Shown: in pieces, positions 9,069 through 20,083 of the stretch | Numbering within the stretch: position 1 is the first letter of the stretch | Layout: every line of letters begins with the position of its first letter | Assembly (NCBI RefSeq): GCF_016807185.1 | Contig: NZ_JAEVYN010000002.1 | Location: forward strand, 1,897,367-1,961,366 | Source of the DNA: Leptolyngbya sp. Cla-17 | GTDB taxonomy: Bacteria > Cyanobacteriota > Cyanobacteriia > Leptolyngbyales > Leptolyngbyaceae | Length of the DNA: 64,000 nucleotides | Direction: 5' to 3' | Notes under the pieces: model-generated | Told to the model about the DNA's origin: nothing | The model's database searches: none | The model's input: the letters and a program-made list of their open reading frames with translations, nothing else | Made by a program: the position numbers and the translations under genes

Positions 9069-9944
9069 ATGTCCATTAGCATTACTCAAATTATTGAATC
9101 GGAAGTGAAAGATTTAGGCGGCTTTGAAGTGAGGCGCATTCTACCTCACCGAGATCGCCAGATGGTTGGACCCTTTATTTTTTTCGACCATTTGGGACCG
9201 GCTGTCTTTCCACCCGACCACGGGGTTGATGTTAGACCGCATCCCCACATTAATTTAGCAACCGTCACCTATTTATTTGAAGGAATCTTGCTGCACCGCG
9301 ATAGCTTGAACAGCGTCCAAGAAATCCATCCTGGAGCAGTCAATTGGATGACAGCGGGTCGTGGTATTGTCCATTCTGAGCGCACACCCGCCGATGTTCG
9401 AGGGCAGGAAGCAAGGCTACATGGCATTCAAACCTGGGTAGCGCTTCCCCAAGAAGATGAAGAAACCGAGCCTGCATTTTTCCACTATCCAGCCGCCGAT
9501 TTACCTACCTGGGAAGACAATGGTGTATCTTTCAAGCTAATTGCCGGACAAGCCTATGGCTACACTTCCCCCGTTAACACCTTTTCGCCGATTGTTTATC
9601 TGGATGTGCAGCTATCTCCTGGAACACAGTTTACGCTGCCGGATGGCTACAGCGATCGCGCCATTTACAGCGTTACAGACGGTTTAATAGTGGATCATCA
9701 TCCGCTGGAACAGCATCGGCTAGCAATTTTGGCTACGGATACTCCCATTGAAGTTGCCTCTGAAATAGAAGCGCGCTGCATTATTATTGGGGGTGAACCT
9801 TTAGGCGAGCGGCACAAGTGGTGGAACTTTGTTTCTAGCCGACCCGAACGAATTGAACAGGCAAAGCAAGATTGGCAGGCAGATCGATTTGCCAAAGTGC
9901 CTCAGGAAACAGAATTCATTCCACTTCCAGAAACTGCCTCTTAG
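9069..9944 (+). CDS. Pirin family protein
   Basis: A 291-residue bicupin. The N-terminal cupin has the pirin signature: GPFIFFDHLGP, then HPHINLATVTYLFEG with the first metal-binding histidines, then HRDSLNSVQEI, PGAVNWMTAGRGIVHSE and the glutamate/histidine pair completing the metal site. The C-terminal cupin carries YTSPVNTFSPI. Some bacterial pirins have quercetin dioxygenase activity; others are regulatory. Which applies here is open. The gene converges on RNase D: its TAG stop (9942-9944) overlaps the complementary TAA of rnd in the four bases TTAG. Confidence 0.95.
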   Translation: MSISITQIIESEVKDLGGFEVRRILPHRDRQMVGPFIFFDHLGPAVFPPDHGVDVRPHPHINLATVTYLFEGILLHRDSLNSVQEIHPGAVNWMTAGRGIVHSERTPADVRGQEARLHGIQTWVALPQEDEETEPAFFHYPAADLPTWEDNGVSFKLIAGQAYGYTSPVNTFSPIVYLDVQLSPGTQFTLPDGYSDRAIYSVTDGLIVDHHPLEQHRLAILATDTPIEVASEIEARCIIIGGEPLGERHKWWNFVSSRPERIEQAKQDWQADRFAKVPQETEFIPLPETAS

Positions 9945-10570
9945 TGTTCAAAAATATTTTGATATTGCAGTAGGTCAAGAGCCGTGATTGTGGATAAACA
10001 CTGAAAGCAATCCTGTGCTAATTGCCAACGTTCCTCGCGCTTCAGCATGGTAATCAGTTTTTCACGAGCGCTAATCAAGTAGCGAACATCATTTGCAGCA
10101 TAGCGAAGTTGCTCATCCGATAGGTTTGCCGCATTTCCCCAATCCGAACTTTGAGCGCTTTTGTCCAGTTCCACCTTTTCTAGTTCCATGACCAAATCTT
10201 TCAGCCCATGTCTAGGAGCATAAGTACGGGCTAGTTTGCTAGCAATTTTGGTACAAAAAATTGGTTGAACGTGAATGTCAAGATGATGGCGTAGGGTGGC
10301 GATGTCAAATCGAGCAAAGTGAAAGATCTTTGTCCCATTGACGGCTTCTAGAAGATGCTTTAGGTTGGGCGCAGCCGTTTGCCCTCGCTGAATGCGAACC
10401 ACGGTCACCCGATCGCTAGGGTCGCATAGCTGCACTAAGCATAGACGATCGCGCTGAGGGTTTAGACCCATGGTTTCTGTATCCACCGCGATCGCCTCGG
10501 CAAGCAAATATTCAGTTAGCTGCTCATCGGTGAGGTCGCGATCGCAAATCTGGAAATCCTGTAGCACCAT
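9941..10570 (-). CDS. rnd: Ribonuclease D-type 3'-5' exonuclease
   Basis: A 209-residue DEDD exonuclease domain without the C-terminal HRDC domains of E. coli RNase D, which is usual in cyanobacteria. Exo I is AVDTETMGLNPQRDRLCLVQ with the catalytic Asp and Glu, Exo II is KIFHFARFDIATL, and Exo III is YAANDVRYLI. It probably trims 3' ends of structured RNAs. The start is ATG 10570, just below the terminator of the sigma gene, so it is likely transcribed separately or by read-through. Confidence 0.92.
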   Translation of the reverse strand: MVLQDFQICDRDLTDEQLTEYLLAEAIAVDTETMGLNPQRDRLCLVQLCDPSDRVTVVRIQRGQTAAPNLKHLLEAVNGTKIFHFARFDIATLRHHLDIHVQPIFCTKIASKLARTYAPRHGLKDLVMELEKVELDKSAQSSDWGNAANLSDEQLRYAANDVRYLISAREKLITMLKREERWQLAQDCFQCLSTITALDLLQYQNIFEH

Positions 10571-10572
10571 GG

Positions 10573-10633
10573 CAATAAAAAATAAGGTACAGACTATAGG
10601 GTACAGGCTTTGCCTCCCCCTATAATCTGTACC
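10573..10633 (-). terminator. Rho-independent terminator of the sigma factor gene
   Basis: Bases 10586-10601 and 10618-10633 form a 16-bp inverted repeat with one mismatch around a 16-base loop. Read on the minus strand, the stem is followed by TTATTTTTTATT. It begins 32 bp beyond the sigma stop and ends almost at the rnd start codon. Confidence 0.8.
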
Positions 10634-10664
10634 CCATAATCTGTTTTCTACGCTTAACTCGCCC

Positions 10665-11648
<984 letters not shown>

Positions 11649-12374
11649 TTGTGACAAACACTCCGTAAACAATAAACGGGAAGAACGACTGAAATAAAAG
11701 GCTCTTTTCTAAAGGAAGTTATGTGAATAACATCATTAGTAAAAACCTTTTCGGAAAAACTGAACTTTTGAGAAAACTTATTTCACCTATTTAGAAGCTG
11801 CGCTCTAAATAAATAATGGAAGAACTAATAGCTGAAGCGGTGAATAATTGACAGGAATAGTAAAAAGCAGTTGATGTACTTAGAATAAGATTTGGGTTGA
11901 TTAATCCAAAATCATTACGAGTTCACTTTGGAATTCTTATAATGAAAATTATAAGCGCGATGACTGTCTTTTCATTTCCTCCTGTAGGGTGATCTTTTGA
12001 TATACGGAATACAGAATCAACAGATCTTGAGTGGCTAACCTTTCAACCCTTCAGAAGATGTAATCAAGCTGTAATTTCGAGAGAAATTGTTGTTTCATAA
12101 CTTCATATTGAATTAATTCTTTAGATTTGAATAGTCTGAAATAAGCGGGATATCCGAATCTGAAAGGGCGGTTTTATAGATATGGGTAGAAAGAACCGAA
12201 CTAAAAGGCAGATCAAAAGAACTACGAAATTAGTCAGTTTTAAGGAATGCGGCAAAAGCGTATTTGATTACTGTGAGTCCATTAACCGAAGTAGTTGGGC
12301 TTGACTATAGTTATATCCAACGGGTTTAGCTGTGATGTGAAGGTTATACGACTGTGGTGTGTCAGTTGGATTGA
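11649..12374. other. 726-bp AT-rich gene-free region upstream of the sigma gene
   Basis: No convincing reading frame. It probably holds the sigma promoter and a long 5' leader. Two hairpins stand out: a stem around 11888-11912 (GATTTGG pairing with CCAAAATC) and an 8-bp stem CTTATAAT/ATTATAAG with a GAAA loop at 11936-11955. I see no tRNA or named riboswitch. Confidence 0.6.
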
Positions 12375-14117
12375 TTAAAAACCTAAATCTGCTCTGGCAG
12401 CTTCAGCCGCTTTGAACACAACCGAATCAGGAATTTCATCCCAAGCGGTGTCGCCTACTGCGGCATAGAAGGTTTCATCATAAGCGCGAGTGCGGATAAC
12501 GACGGGCATGGGAACGGCATGTCCCAAAATGAGTGCCTGTTGTTTGGAGTCCAGTTTTGCCAGTACAGATCGCAGCCCTTGCGCACCAGAAACCCCCGTA
12601 AAAATTGCATCAATATCTTTTTCATCATTCAGCAGGGCGGTAATGCGAGTGCCAATTTGAGACATGACTTCGTTATCTATTCCCGAAGGGCGCTGATCCA
12701 CCACAAGCAAGGTAACAAAGTACTTTCGCATTTCACGGGCGATCGTGCCAAAAATCGTTTGCCCAACTGTTGCTGGATCAAGAAACCGATGGGCTTCTTC
12801 GATGGTGATCACCATTTGCTGGGGGCGATCGCTGACGTTTTTTGTCTGCAAAAATCGCTCTGCCTTTTGCACATAAGCATGGTGAATTCGTCGCGCAATC
12901 ACGTTAGTTGCTAACATGTAGGACAACAAATTTGACTGGGAGCCAAACTCAACCACCACATGTTTTCCAGCTTCCAAAGAGTCCAAAATTTGCCCAACAT
13001 AGTTGTGTGGACAGGTATTGCGAATATATTTCAGCCCATCCAGTCGTTGCAGTTTGCGTTGCAGTGCCATGATCGAAGACTTGCTGCCCATCTTCGTCTC
13101 GCAAAACTCCTGAATTTCTGGGTTGTTCATGGTCAACAACCGCGAAATCCAAGCCTTACCAAATTCATTTCGCAAAATGATGGCATTTTCTAAACTAGCT
13201 TCCGACAGATTCAGTTCACCACGCACTAACATCAAGTCTTCGACATCAATCTGGTCGTAGCTAATGTAAAGCTCTTGGGCATCGCGCACCCCACGCCGCT
13301 TCGTCGATTCGGGATCAAGCGTGTAGATTTGCACCTGTCCAGGAAACAGCTGCCGCAGGCCTTTTACGGTGCTAAACTGCTTGCCTTCACGGGTTGCTTC
13401 CCAGCCGTATTCTGAGTGCATGTCAAAAATCAGGTTTACCGCCGCCTGTTTGCGAATAATACCCGACAGCAACAGCCGCGTTAGGAACGATTTGCCTGTA
13501 CCCGATTTACCGAATATGCCGTTGCTGCGCTCGACAAAGCGATCGAGATCGATGCAGATTGGCACCTCCATATCGATCGGCTGACCGATCGCAAAGTTTC
13601 GCCGATGCGGGTCATCTTCCCAACCAAACACTGCCCGAAAATCCCACTCACTTGCGTCAAATACCTGGCTAAAGTGGCTAGGTATTGTTTTAACGGGCAG
13701 CAGTTCAATCGGGGCACTCGATTGAGCCTTGTAGGAGGTTGCTTTTTTGAGTTTTGAATTGCTTTTTTGCTCTTGATCCTTTTCTTGCTCTGATCTTTGT
13801 CTGCTGTCTTCTGTCCCCTGAATATCACTAATCATCAACATTGGCGTAAGGTTCACCGTGCCATAGGTGCCTGTGCCAGCTAATACTTCTTGCAAAAAGG
13901 TGTTCTCAGGCTCTGGAGGGTTTGCCAAAATGCGGGGACTGCTGGTACCCAGTGCGACATCAGTCAACATGCAAAAGAAGCGCGATCGCCGTCCTTGCAC
14001 GACTAAAAACTTACCCACCCGCATATCTTCCACCAGCACCTCTGCATGCAGGCGGACTTCTAACCCTTGACTAAGGGAACCCTGAATAACTGAACCAAGG
14101 GGATTCTCTGGATTCAT
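12375..14117 (-). CDS. HerA-like ATPase (HAS-barrel plus DUF87/FtsK-like domain)
   Basis: A 580-residue ATP-dependent motor of the HerA/FtsK superfamily. The N-terminal about 100 residues form a HAS barrel (GSVIQG, VGKFLVVQG). A Gln/Glu/Ser/Lys-rich linker follows at about 105-135, encoded by C/T-rich repetitive DNA. The P-loop IFGKSGTGKSFL is at about residues 205-216, Walker B is LIFDMHSEYG, and the IEEAHRFLDP segment is near 438. HerA usually works with the NurA nuclease in DNA end processing, but no nurA is adjacent, so the partner or role is unknown. Start ATG 14117. Confidence 0.9.
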   Translation of the reverse strand: MNPENPLGSVIQGSLSQGLEVRLHAEVLVEDMRVGKFLVVQGRRSRFFCMLTDVALGTSSPRILANPPEPENTFLQEVLAGTGTYGTVNLTPMLMISDIQGTEDSRQRSEQEKDQEQKSNSKLKKATSYKAQSSAPIELLPVKTIPSHFSQVFDASEWDFRAVFGWEDDPHRRNFAIGQPIDMEVPICIDLDRFVERSNGIFGKSGTGKSFLTRLLLSGIIRKQAAVNLIFDMHSEYGWEATREGKQFSTVKGLRQLFPGQVQIYTLDPESTKRRGVRDAQELYISYDQIDVEDLMLVRGELNLSEASLENAIILRNEFGKAWISRLLTMNNPEIQEFCETKMGSKSSIMALQRKLQRLDGLKYIRNTCPHNYVGQILDSLEAGKHVVVEFGSQSNLLSYMLATNVIARRIHHAYVQKAERFLQTKNVSDRPQQMVITIEEAHRFLDPATVGQTIFGTIAREMRKYFVTLLVVDQRPSGIDNEVMSQIGTRITALLNDEKDIDAIFTGVSGAQGLRSVLAKLDSKQQALILGHAVPMPVVIRTRAYDETFYAAVGDTAWDEIPDSVVFKAAEAARADLGF

Positions 14118-14827
14118 GAAGCAATTACCAGATGGTACTCAAGCTGTTATTGAACTGAGCTTAGCTTAAATAGGTTGAAATAATACACCAGTTCCATCTA
14201 GATTGGTAGATCTGTTCTACTTAAGATAGCTTATTTAAATACTTAGCTAACACAAACCAAAGAGCTGAGCCGATTGGGTGGCTTTATCGTGTTCTCGAAA
14301 CCCGTAATCTGGAAAATTTTTTCATCTAGTTTTATACATTTTTAGCCCTCAAGGATGAACTCTTCACAATTTCTGCATGGGTTATTGTAGATGGACTATT
14401 TTGGAACTCGGCGAGAAGCAGTAGGGTGATTTATTTTCATCAACCTTAAGGCAATGCCTCATTTACTCTTGAAAACCAAGCATTTTCTTGCAAATAGTCG
14501 CAAGCTATCTCAATTTCGCAAGGTTGCTCATTTAGTACTGTCAATAGCAGCTTCGATCTTGGTGCGGGAATCGATTGCGGCTCCCAAGCCTGCCCATGGT
14601 GAGGTCGTTGTTCGCCCATTGCAAGGCGAGATCGTGGCTCCTCTTTTACTGCTTGCGTCTGTGCTCCCAACTGCTCTTGCTAGTCAAATCCCACCCTTTT
14701 AAGCAATTTAGGCTGGGTAGTTTTGTTGCTTCTGCCCATTGCATGGAGCGCGATTACGCATCCGGTTAGAGCTAGTTATTAGGGCGAACACGAAGTGGAA
14801 ATTGTGAGCACACCTGTTACCACACAC
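14118..14827. other. 710-bp region without a supported gene
   Basis: Two overlapping short open frames on opposite strands near 14446-14702 exist, but neither resembles a known family or has a convincing ribosome-binding site. The left part is the likely promoter region of the HerA-like gene. No repeat or terminator is evident. Confidence 0.5.
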
Positions 14828-16630
14828 TTACTCAAGATGCATACTTGCCACGGTTGATTGACTCAGTTCAATCTTTTGAGGCTGGAGAGGAATTTGAATT
14901 GTAAACTCAGTGCCTTGACCCGGTTTAGATGAACATTCCAAGCTACCGCCATGTTTTTCCACAATAATTTGATAGCTAATCGATAGTCCAAGTCCGGTGC
15001 CTTTGCCAACGGGTTTTGTTGTGAAGAAGGGATCAAATAACTGCGATCGCACCGACTCTGACATTCCACCACCATTATCTGCAATCCGAATAGCCACATG
15101 GTTACCAACCAGCTCAGTGTGGATCGAAATGCGAGGATTAGAAATCGAAAGTTGAGAGCTAGAGCCTGCTCTAGATGTGAATTTTCTAACGCCAATTCCC
15201 TCTCCTAACGCATCAATCGCATTGCTCAAAATATTCATAAATACCTGATTTAGTTGCCCTGCGTAGCACTCCACCAATGGCAATGAATCATAATTTTTAA
15301 CCACATCAATGACTGGATAATCTGCTGTTCCTTTGAGGCGGTGTTGCAAAATCAGCAGTGTGCTATCGATTCCTTCATGAATATTGACTGACTTCATTTC
15401 GGATTGATCATGACGTGAAAAATTTTGCAAAGATAGAACGATTTGGCGAATCCGATCAGCGCCAATTTTCATAGAAGACAAAATTTTTGGCAAGTCTTCT
15501 TGAAGGAAATCAAATTCAATTTCTTCAATGCGATCGCGAATCTCCTGGATTGGATTTGGATAGTGCATTTGATACAGTACCACTAGCCCAATCAAATCGC
15601 GATTGTAAGTATTAATGTGATTTAAGTTGCCAAAAATAAAATTTACAGGGTTATTAATTTCATGAGCAACCCCCGCAACAAGTTGTCCCAAACTTGACAT
15701 CTTTTCCGTTTGAATCAGTTGACTTTGTGTATGCTGTAATTCTTGTAGGATTTCTTCTAGCTGCTGCGATCTCTGTCTTAGTGAGGCTTCAGATTTTTGC
15801 AAAGCTTCTTGTGCTAGCTTCTGTTCTGTGACATCTAGTACTAGCGATAATGTAGACTCAAGCTCTCCTACCTCATTGGATAGCGCTGAGTTATACCAGG
15901 TGCAATAAACAATGTTTTCTGCTTTGGTGTAATTACGATTTTGGCAAAAATTTCGAGGCGTACCTCCGTCAGTCAAACAGGCAATCATTTCTTCTACGAT
16001 CGCACTATCTTCCTCATAAACAAACTTAAGTTCATCGGGAAGCAATCCAACTGTTTCTTCTGCGCTCCAGCCAAACAACTCTTCTGCCCGTTTCGACCAT
16101 CCTTGAATACGAAAATCCCGATCCCACTCCACAACTGCCAAAGGCGAATTTTCAACGTGAAACTTTAGGCGTTGATGAATCATTTCTAATTCTTTCTCTG
16201 CTTCTTGCCGCTCTAGGATTTCATTTTCTAGTTGTTGGTTTGCTGCTGCCATTTGACCCGGACTTGGCAGTTTTAAAGTTTTGGGAATTAACGATATCAA
16301 AACGATCGCCGTACCAATAGAAATGGCAGCGGTCAAAGATTTAATAACGCTAGACAGCCAGTAAGTTGGGTGCCATATCGTCCAAATATTGAGTAGGTGC
16401 CCTGTGCCGCAAGCAACAATAAATCCGCCAAACAAGCAAACTACCCAGTCAAATGGAATGTCGCCCCGCTTGCGAACAATGTAGAGCAACACGATTGGAA
16501 TTGAATAATAAGCTAAAGCGATCAGCCCATCTGAGACCACATTGAGCCAAACGAGTTCAGGTTTCCAAAGGTAGCAATGCCCGTGAGGCACGAAAGACTC
16601 TGACAAAAGATTATGTAGTACCGTAGGCAT
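14828..16630 (-). CDS. Ethylene-receptor-like sensor histidine kinase with PAS domain
   Basis: About 600 residues. The N-terminus has three membrane helices (about residues 25-52, 60-82 and 90-112) matching the ethylene-binding domain of plant ETR1 and Synechocystis SynEtr1. It includes SDGLIALAYYSIP, with Asp34 at the position of ETR1 Asp25, and IVACGTGHLLNIWT, with Cys74 and His78 equivalent to the copper ligands Cys65 and His69. A PAS domain follows at about 155-275, then a coiled coil, the His box VAGVAHEINNPVNF, the N box NILSNAIDAL and the G2 box GKGTGLGLSIS. The frame is open to a TTG at 16726, but the ATG at 16630, preceded by GGAAG, starts exactly before the sensor. No response regulator is adjacent. 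Binding of ethylene is inferred from family residues. Confidence 0.92.
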   Translation of the reverse strand: MPTVLHNLLSESFVPHGHCYLWKPELVWLNVVSDGLIALAYYSIPIVLLYIVRKRGDIPFDWVVCLFGGFIVACGTGHLLNIWTIWHPTYWLSSVIKSLTAAISIGTAIVLISLIPKTLKLPSPGQMAAANQQLENEILERQEAEKELEMIHQRLKFHVENSPLAVVEWDRDFRIQGWSKRAEELFGWSAEETVGLLPDELKFVYEEDSAIVEEMIACLTDGGTPRNFCQNRNYTKAENIVYCTWYNSALSNEVGELESTLSLVLDVTEQKLAQEALQKSEASLRQRSQQLEEILQELQHTQSQLIQTEKMSSLGQLVAGVAHEINNPVNFIFGNLNHINTYNRDLIGLVVLYQMHYPNPIQEIRDRIEEIEFDFLQEDLPKILSSMKIGADRIRQIVLSLQNFSRHDQSEMKSVNIHEGIDSTLLILQHRLKGTADYPVIDVVKNYDSLPLVECYAGQLNQVFMNILSNAIDALGEGIGVRKFTSRAGSSSQLSISNPRISIHTELVGNHVAIRIADNGGGMSESVRSQLFDPFFTTKPVGKGTGLGLSISYQIIVEKHGGSLECSSKPGQGTEFTIQIPLQPQKIELSQSTVASMHLE

Positions 16631-16847
16631 CGCTTCCGTTCCTTTTTGGGCAAAGTAACCTGTAGTGTGCCCGTTAAGATTAGCTAAGTTTGCATGGTGC
16701 GAAATTTTGTCCCGGTCTTTTCGCAATTCTGGTGTAGAGCCTACTCTTCATACTGCTTTCTGGGCGATCGCATAATTTTTCAACCTTGATCTGATAGTTC
16801 ACCAGCCCCCGGCTTTTTGTGTTCTACCAATTTAAGGATGTTTAACG

Positions 16848-19800
16848 ATGTTTGAATCACACGATCAAAGTTCTGTTTTTTCGTCATCAACAGGTAGCAG
16901 CACCCCTTCGTTGTCTACTCAAACAGCGGGTTTAGGTTCTACCCATTCAGGGCTTGTAGATCCTCTACAACAACCTGAGTTGATATCAAGTAGTGCATCG
17001 TCTAGTAATTTATCGGCAACTACTTCCATTGCGGGAGGAAACACCCTAGCTACCGCAACAAACATCGGCAACCTGGAAGGACGTTGGATCAATAACGGGC
17101 AGGTGAGCAGCAGCGATCGCAATGATTATAGCGGTTTTCTGTCGGATGAGGTACGGGCAGAATAATAGAGAGCAAGGGTTTGAGCCTTTAGTTTGTACCT
17201 CACAGGAGCCGGAAACGCTATATTTTCGGTTTAACCTGACTGCACTCAGCGATCTAACGATGACGCTCATGGCAGGAGCCAGCGGTGATGCGGATATTTA
17301 TCTGTATCGCGATAGCAATAGTAATGGAACCATCGACAAAGGAGAAATGCTGCGCTCCTCTATCAATGACGGCAACCAAGAATCTTTGAGCCTCACTGGA
17401 TTGGCAACTGGAACTTACTATGCGCTGATTAAACAGTACAGCGGCACCACTAATTACACCGTTTCCCTCACCGCTGATGCTGCCGGAGAAACCCTCACCG
17501 ATGCCCGTAACTTGGGCACTCTCAGCGGCAACCGTACTTTTAAAGACTATGTTGGCACTAGCGCTCTGGATGATTTTTACCGCTTTCAACTCGACAGTGC
17601 AAGCAACGTCAATTTCTCGCTCACCAACCTATCTGCCGATGCGGATTTGTATCTAGTGCAGGACTTTAACTTTAACGGGCGAGTGGAGGATGGCGAAGCG
17701 ATCGCCTGGTCAACCCGGACAGATTCCACCTCGGAAACCATCAGCCTGCAAGGGTTAGCCGCTGGAAGTTACTACCTTAGGGTCAGTCAATATGAGGGTA
17801 ACACCAACTACACGCTCAACTCTTCAGCAGTGTCGGCTGAGCCTGGCAACACGATTGGCAACGCGGCTGAATTGGGTGTATTGACCGGGCAGCAAGTGAT
17901 TCGAGATGCAGTCAGCAGAACAGATACGCAAGACTTCTTTAGTCTGCGTCTGTCGGCAACCAGCAACCTGACGCTTGACTTGACTTGACTCTCCACCGAT
18001 GCGGATCTTTACCTCATTCAAGATCGCAACAACAACGGCCTAGTCGATGCGGGTGAAACCATTGGGCGATCGCTCTTAAATGGAAGCCTCTCCGAAAAAA
18101 TCAGTTTGAATGCGCTAGCAGCAGGTAATTATTTGGTGGAGGTGGTCTATGAGGGCGCTTTTAGCGGCTCAAACACCTCAACGAACTACACCCTAACGTT
18201 GACGGCAGATGCAGCCGGAGATTCCTATGCTACGGCGCGCAATATTGGCATCCTGAATGGCACCCGAAACTTTAGCGATTTTGTGGGGACGACGGATGAC
18301 ATAGACTATTACCGCTTCTATGTGTCAGACAATAGCGATGTGCGGATTGATTTAACCGGGCTGAGCGCCGATGCGGATCTGTATTTGATGCGCGATCGCA
18401 ATGGCAATGGGCGCTTTGATGAGAGTGATGTGCTGGACTCTTCCGATTTGAGCGGCACCAATTCTGACTCCATCCAATTGAATAATCTAGCGGCAGGCAC
18501 CTACTTTGTGCGCGTGGAGCAGTGGACGGGTAACACTAACTACAACCTCAGCCTTTCTTCCACAGCAGTGAATGGATTCCAACGTTTGCAGGGAACTTTG
18601 GGAGCCGATACCTTTAGAGTCAATCTAGGCACTGGACGCACCATCATCTCTGGCAATGGCAATGTTGATTTTGGCACAGGCTCCCGTGATCTGTTGGATC
18701 TATCCAATGTGCTGTCTACTTCGGCTATCCTCAACCGCGCCGGGTTGACTGGGGGTGGGGTTGCTTACGACACTGGCAATGGTGCACGGATGTTTGATGC
18801 GATTACCCTGAGCAACGGCAACCAGATTTTATTTGAGGGTATTGAGGAAATTCGGTTTAGCGATCGCACCATTGCCTTGGCGATTATGCCCAACGATCCG
18901 CTATTCAATCAGCAAACCAGCCTGCACATGATGGGCGTGCAAACCGCATGGGAGTTCACCACGGGCTCCAACAACGTCTTGGTCGGCATTCAGGATTCTG
19001 GTGGCGCAGTCAATCAACTGGGTTTTATCCATAACGATCTGCGATCGCAAAACACCTACCGTAGTACTTCCCCTAATAACTACAGCGATGATTTTTCTGA
19101 CTCGTCCTACTCTTATGGCACTGCCATCCAAGGGATCATCGCAGCGGCATCCAACAATGGGCAGGGCATCAGCGGCATCAACTGGAACTCACCTATCCAG
19201 ACTATTGATGTAGCAGGAAATGACTTTGGTGACTTGAGTCTGGTGGATGCCACCCGTGAAATGATTAATTCCGCCAATAATGCAGGGCAGCGTTTAGTGA
19301 TCAACTTGAGTCTGAATGTAGTCGGTTCATCGGTTTCTGCTCAGTTAGAAGAACTGGTTGCCCAAAATCAAGCCAACGTCCTGTTTGTGATTGCCGCAGG
19401 AGACACGAACAGCAGCCAGCTTTCGACCCTGGCATCTCTGGCACAGCGCTACAGTAACGTGGTGGCAGTGGGCGCAGTTTGGGATCGGCAGGATGAAGAC
19501 GGGATTGCCAGGATTCCTGGTACGCGCATCTCTTACTCCAGCACCGATGGCTCAAACTATGGCACAGGGCTAACGCTGATGGCTCCGGGTGAAGTAGTGA
19601 CAACGCAGGCAACACAAGCGAATAATGGCACGGTTAACTTTAGCTATGACACCAGCTTTGAAATCACTGAAGCGGCGGCTCCCAATGTGGCAGGCGTGGC
19701 ATCTCTGGTGTGGAGCGCCAACAGCAGCCTGACGGCGACGCAACTAAAACAGGTCTTGGCAGAAACGGCATATGACCTGTCGGTTCCTGGCTACGATCGC

Positions 19801-19911
19801 ACCACAGGCAGCGGGCTAGTGAATGCAGATGCCGCCATCCGACGGGCGATCGTGCTTTCCATGCCTAGCGCTCAAACCCTAGCGTGGCAACAAGCCATCC
19901 CGGTGGTGTAG
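16848..19911 (+). pseudogene. PPC-repeat / subtilase-like protein gene, interrupted
   Basis: One coding unit broken twice. The first 100 codons run from ATG 16848 and lose frame after a 55-bp segment at about 17148-17202. The second part is read to 17985, where TGA replaces a GGA Gly codon expected in the repeated DLTGLSADADLYL motif. The frame then continues unbroken to 19911. The product would have about four PPC (bacterial pre-peptidase C-terminal) domains, a linker, and a C-terminal S8-like domain. The S8 part retains QDSG with the catalytic Asp, but HGTH is replaced by YGTA, the oxyanion Asn segment reads AAGD, and the GTSMA segment is changed. It is therefore also a degenerate protease. 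It could be a decayed extracellular protein; sequencing error is the alternative for the stop codon. Confidence 0.85.
17147..17202. mobile_element. Putative 55-bp insertion with inverted ends
   Basis: The segment begins TGAGGTAC (17147-17154) and ends GTACCTCA (17195-17202), an exact 8-bp inverted repeat. Removing 55 bp (17148-17202) joins codons for SD to QEPETLYFRF and restores a normal PPC sequence in one frame. It is too short to encode anything. It may be a miniature insertion or remnant; I do not recognise the family. Confidence 0.5.
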
Positions 19912-19929
19912 TTCCATTCCTTCATCATT

Positions 19930-19966
19930 CTGGGATGAGTCTATTTAGCGCTCATCCCAGTTTTTT
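19930..19966 (+). terminator. Rho-independent terminator after the PPC/subtilase-like gene
   Basis: A perfect 10-bp stem, CTGGGATGAG with CTCATCCCAG, is followed by TTTTTT. It lies 19 bp after the last stop codon, which suggests the broken gene was recently an expressed unit. Confidence 0.9.
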
Positions 19967-20083
19967 GCATCTAGGAAATCGAGCGATCTTATCTAAAACT
20001 TTCGGATCTGCAAAGATAACGTTCGCAATCACGACGTAGATATTTTGGCTAAGAACCATTACACTCAAAGTGCATTGCGGTTA

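Noticed and set aside
12375..14117. HerA-NurA or HerA-based defence system
   Set aside because: No NurA, DUF4297, SIR2 or other known HerA partner gene lies beside it.
14446..14702. Overlapping short reading frames on both strands
   Set aside because: Neither strand has a family match, convincing ribosome-binding site or codon pattern; I treat the region as non-coding.
17122..19911. Separate genes for the parts of the PPC/subtilase-like unit
   Set aside because: The second and third parts share one frame across the TGA, and the first joins them on removal of 55 bp, so a single broken gene explains all three.
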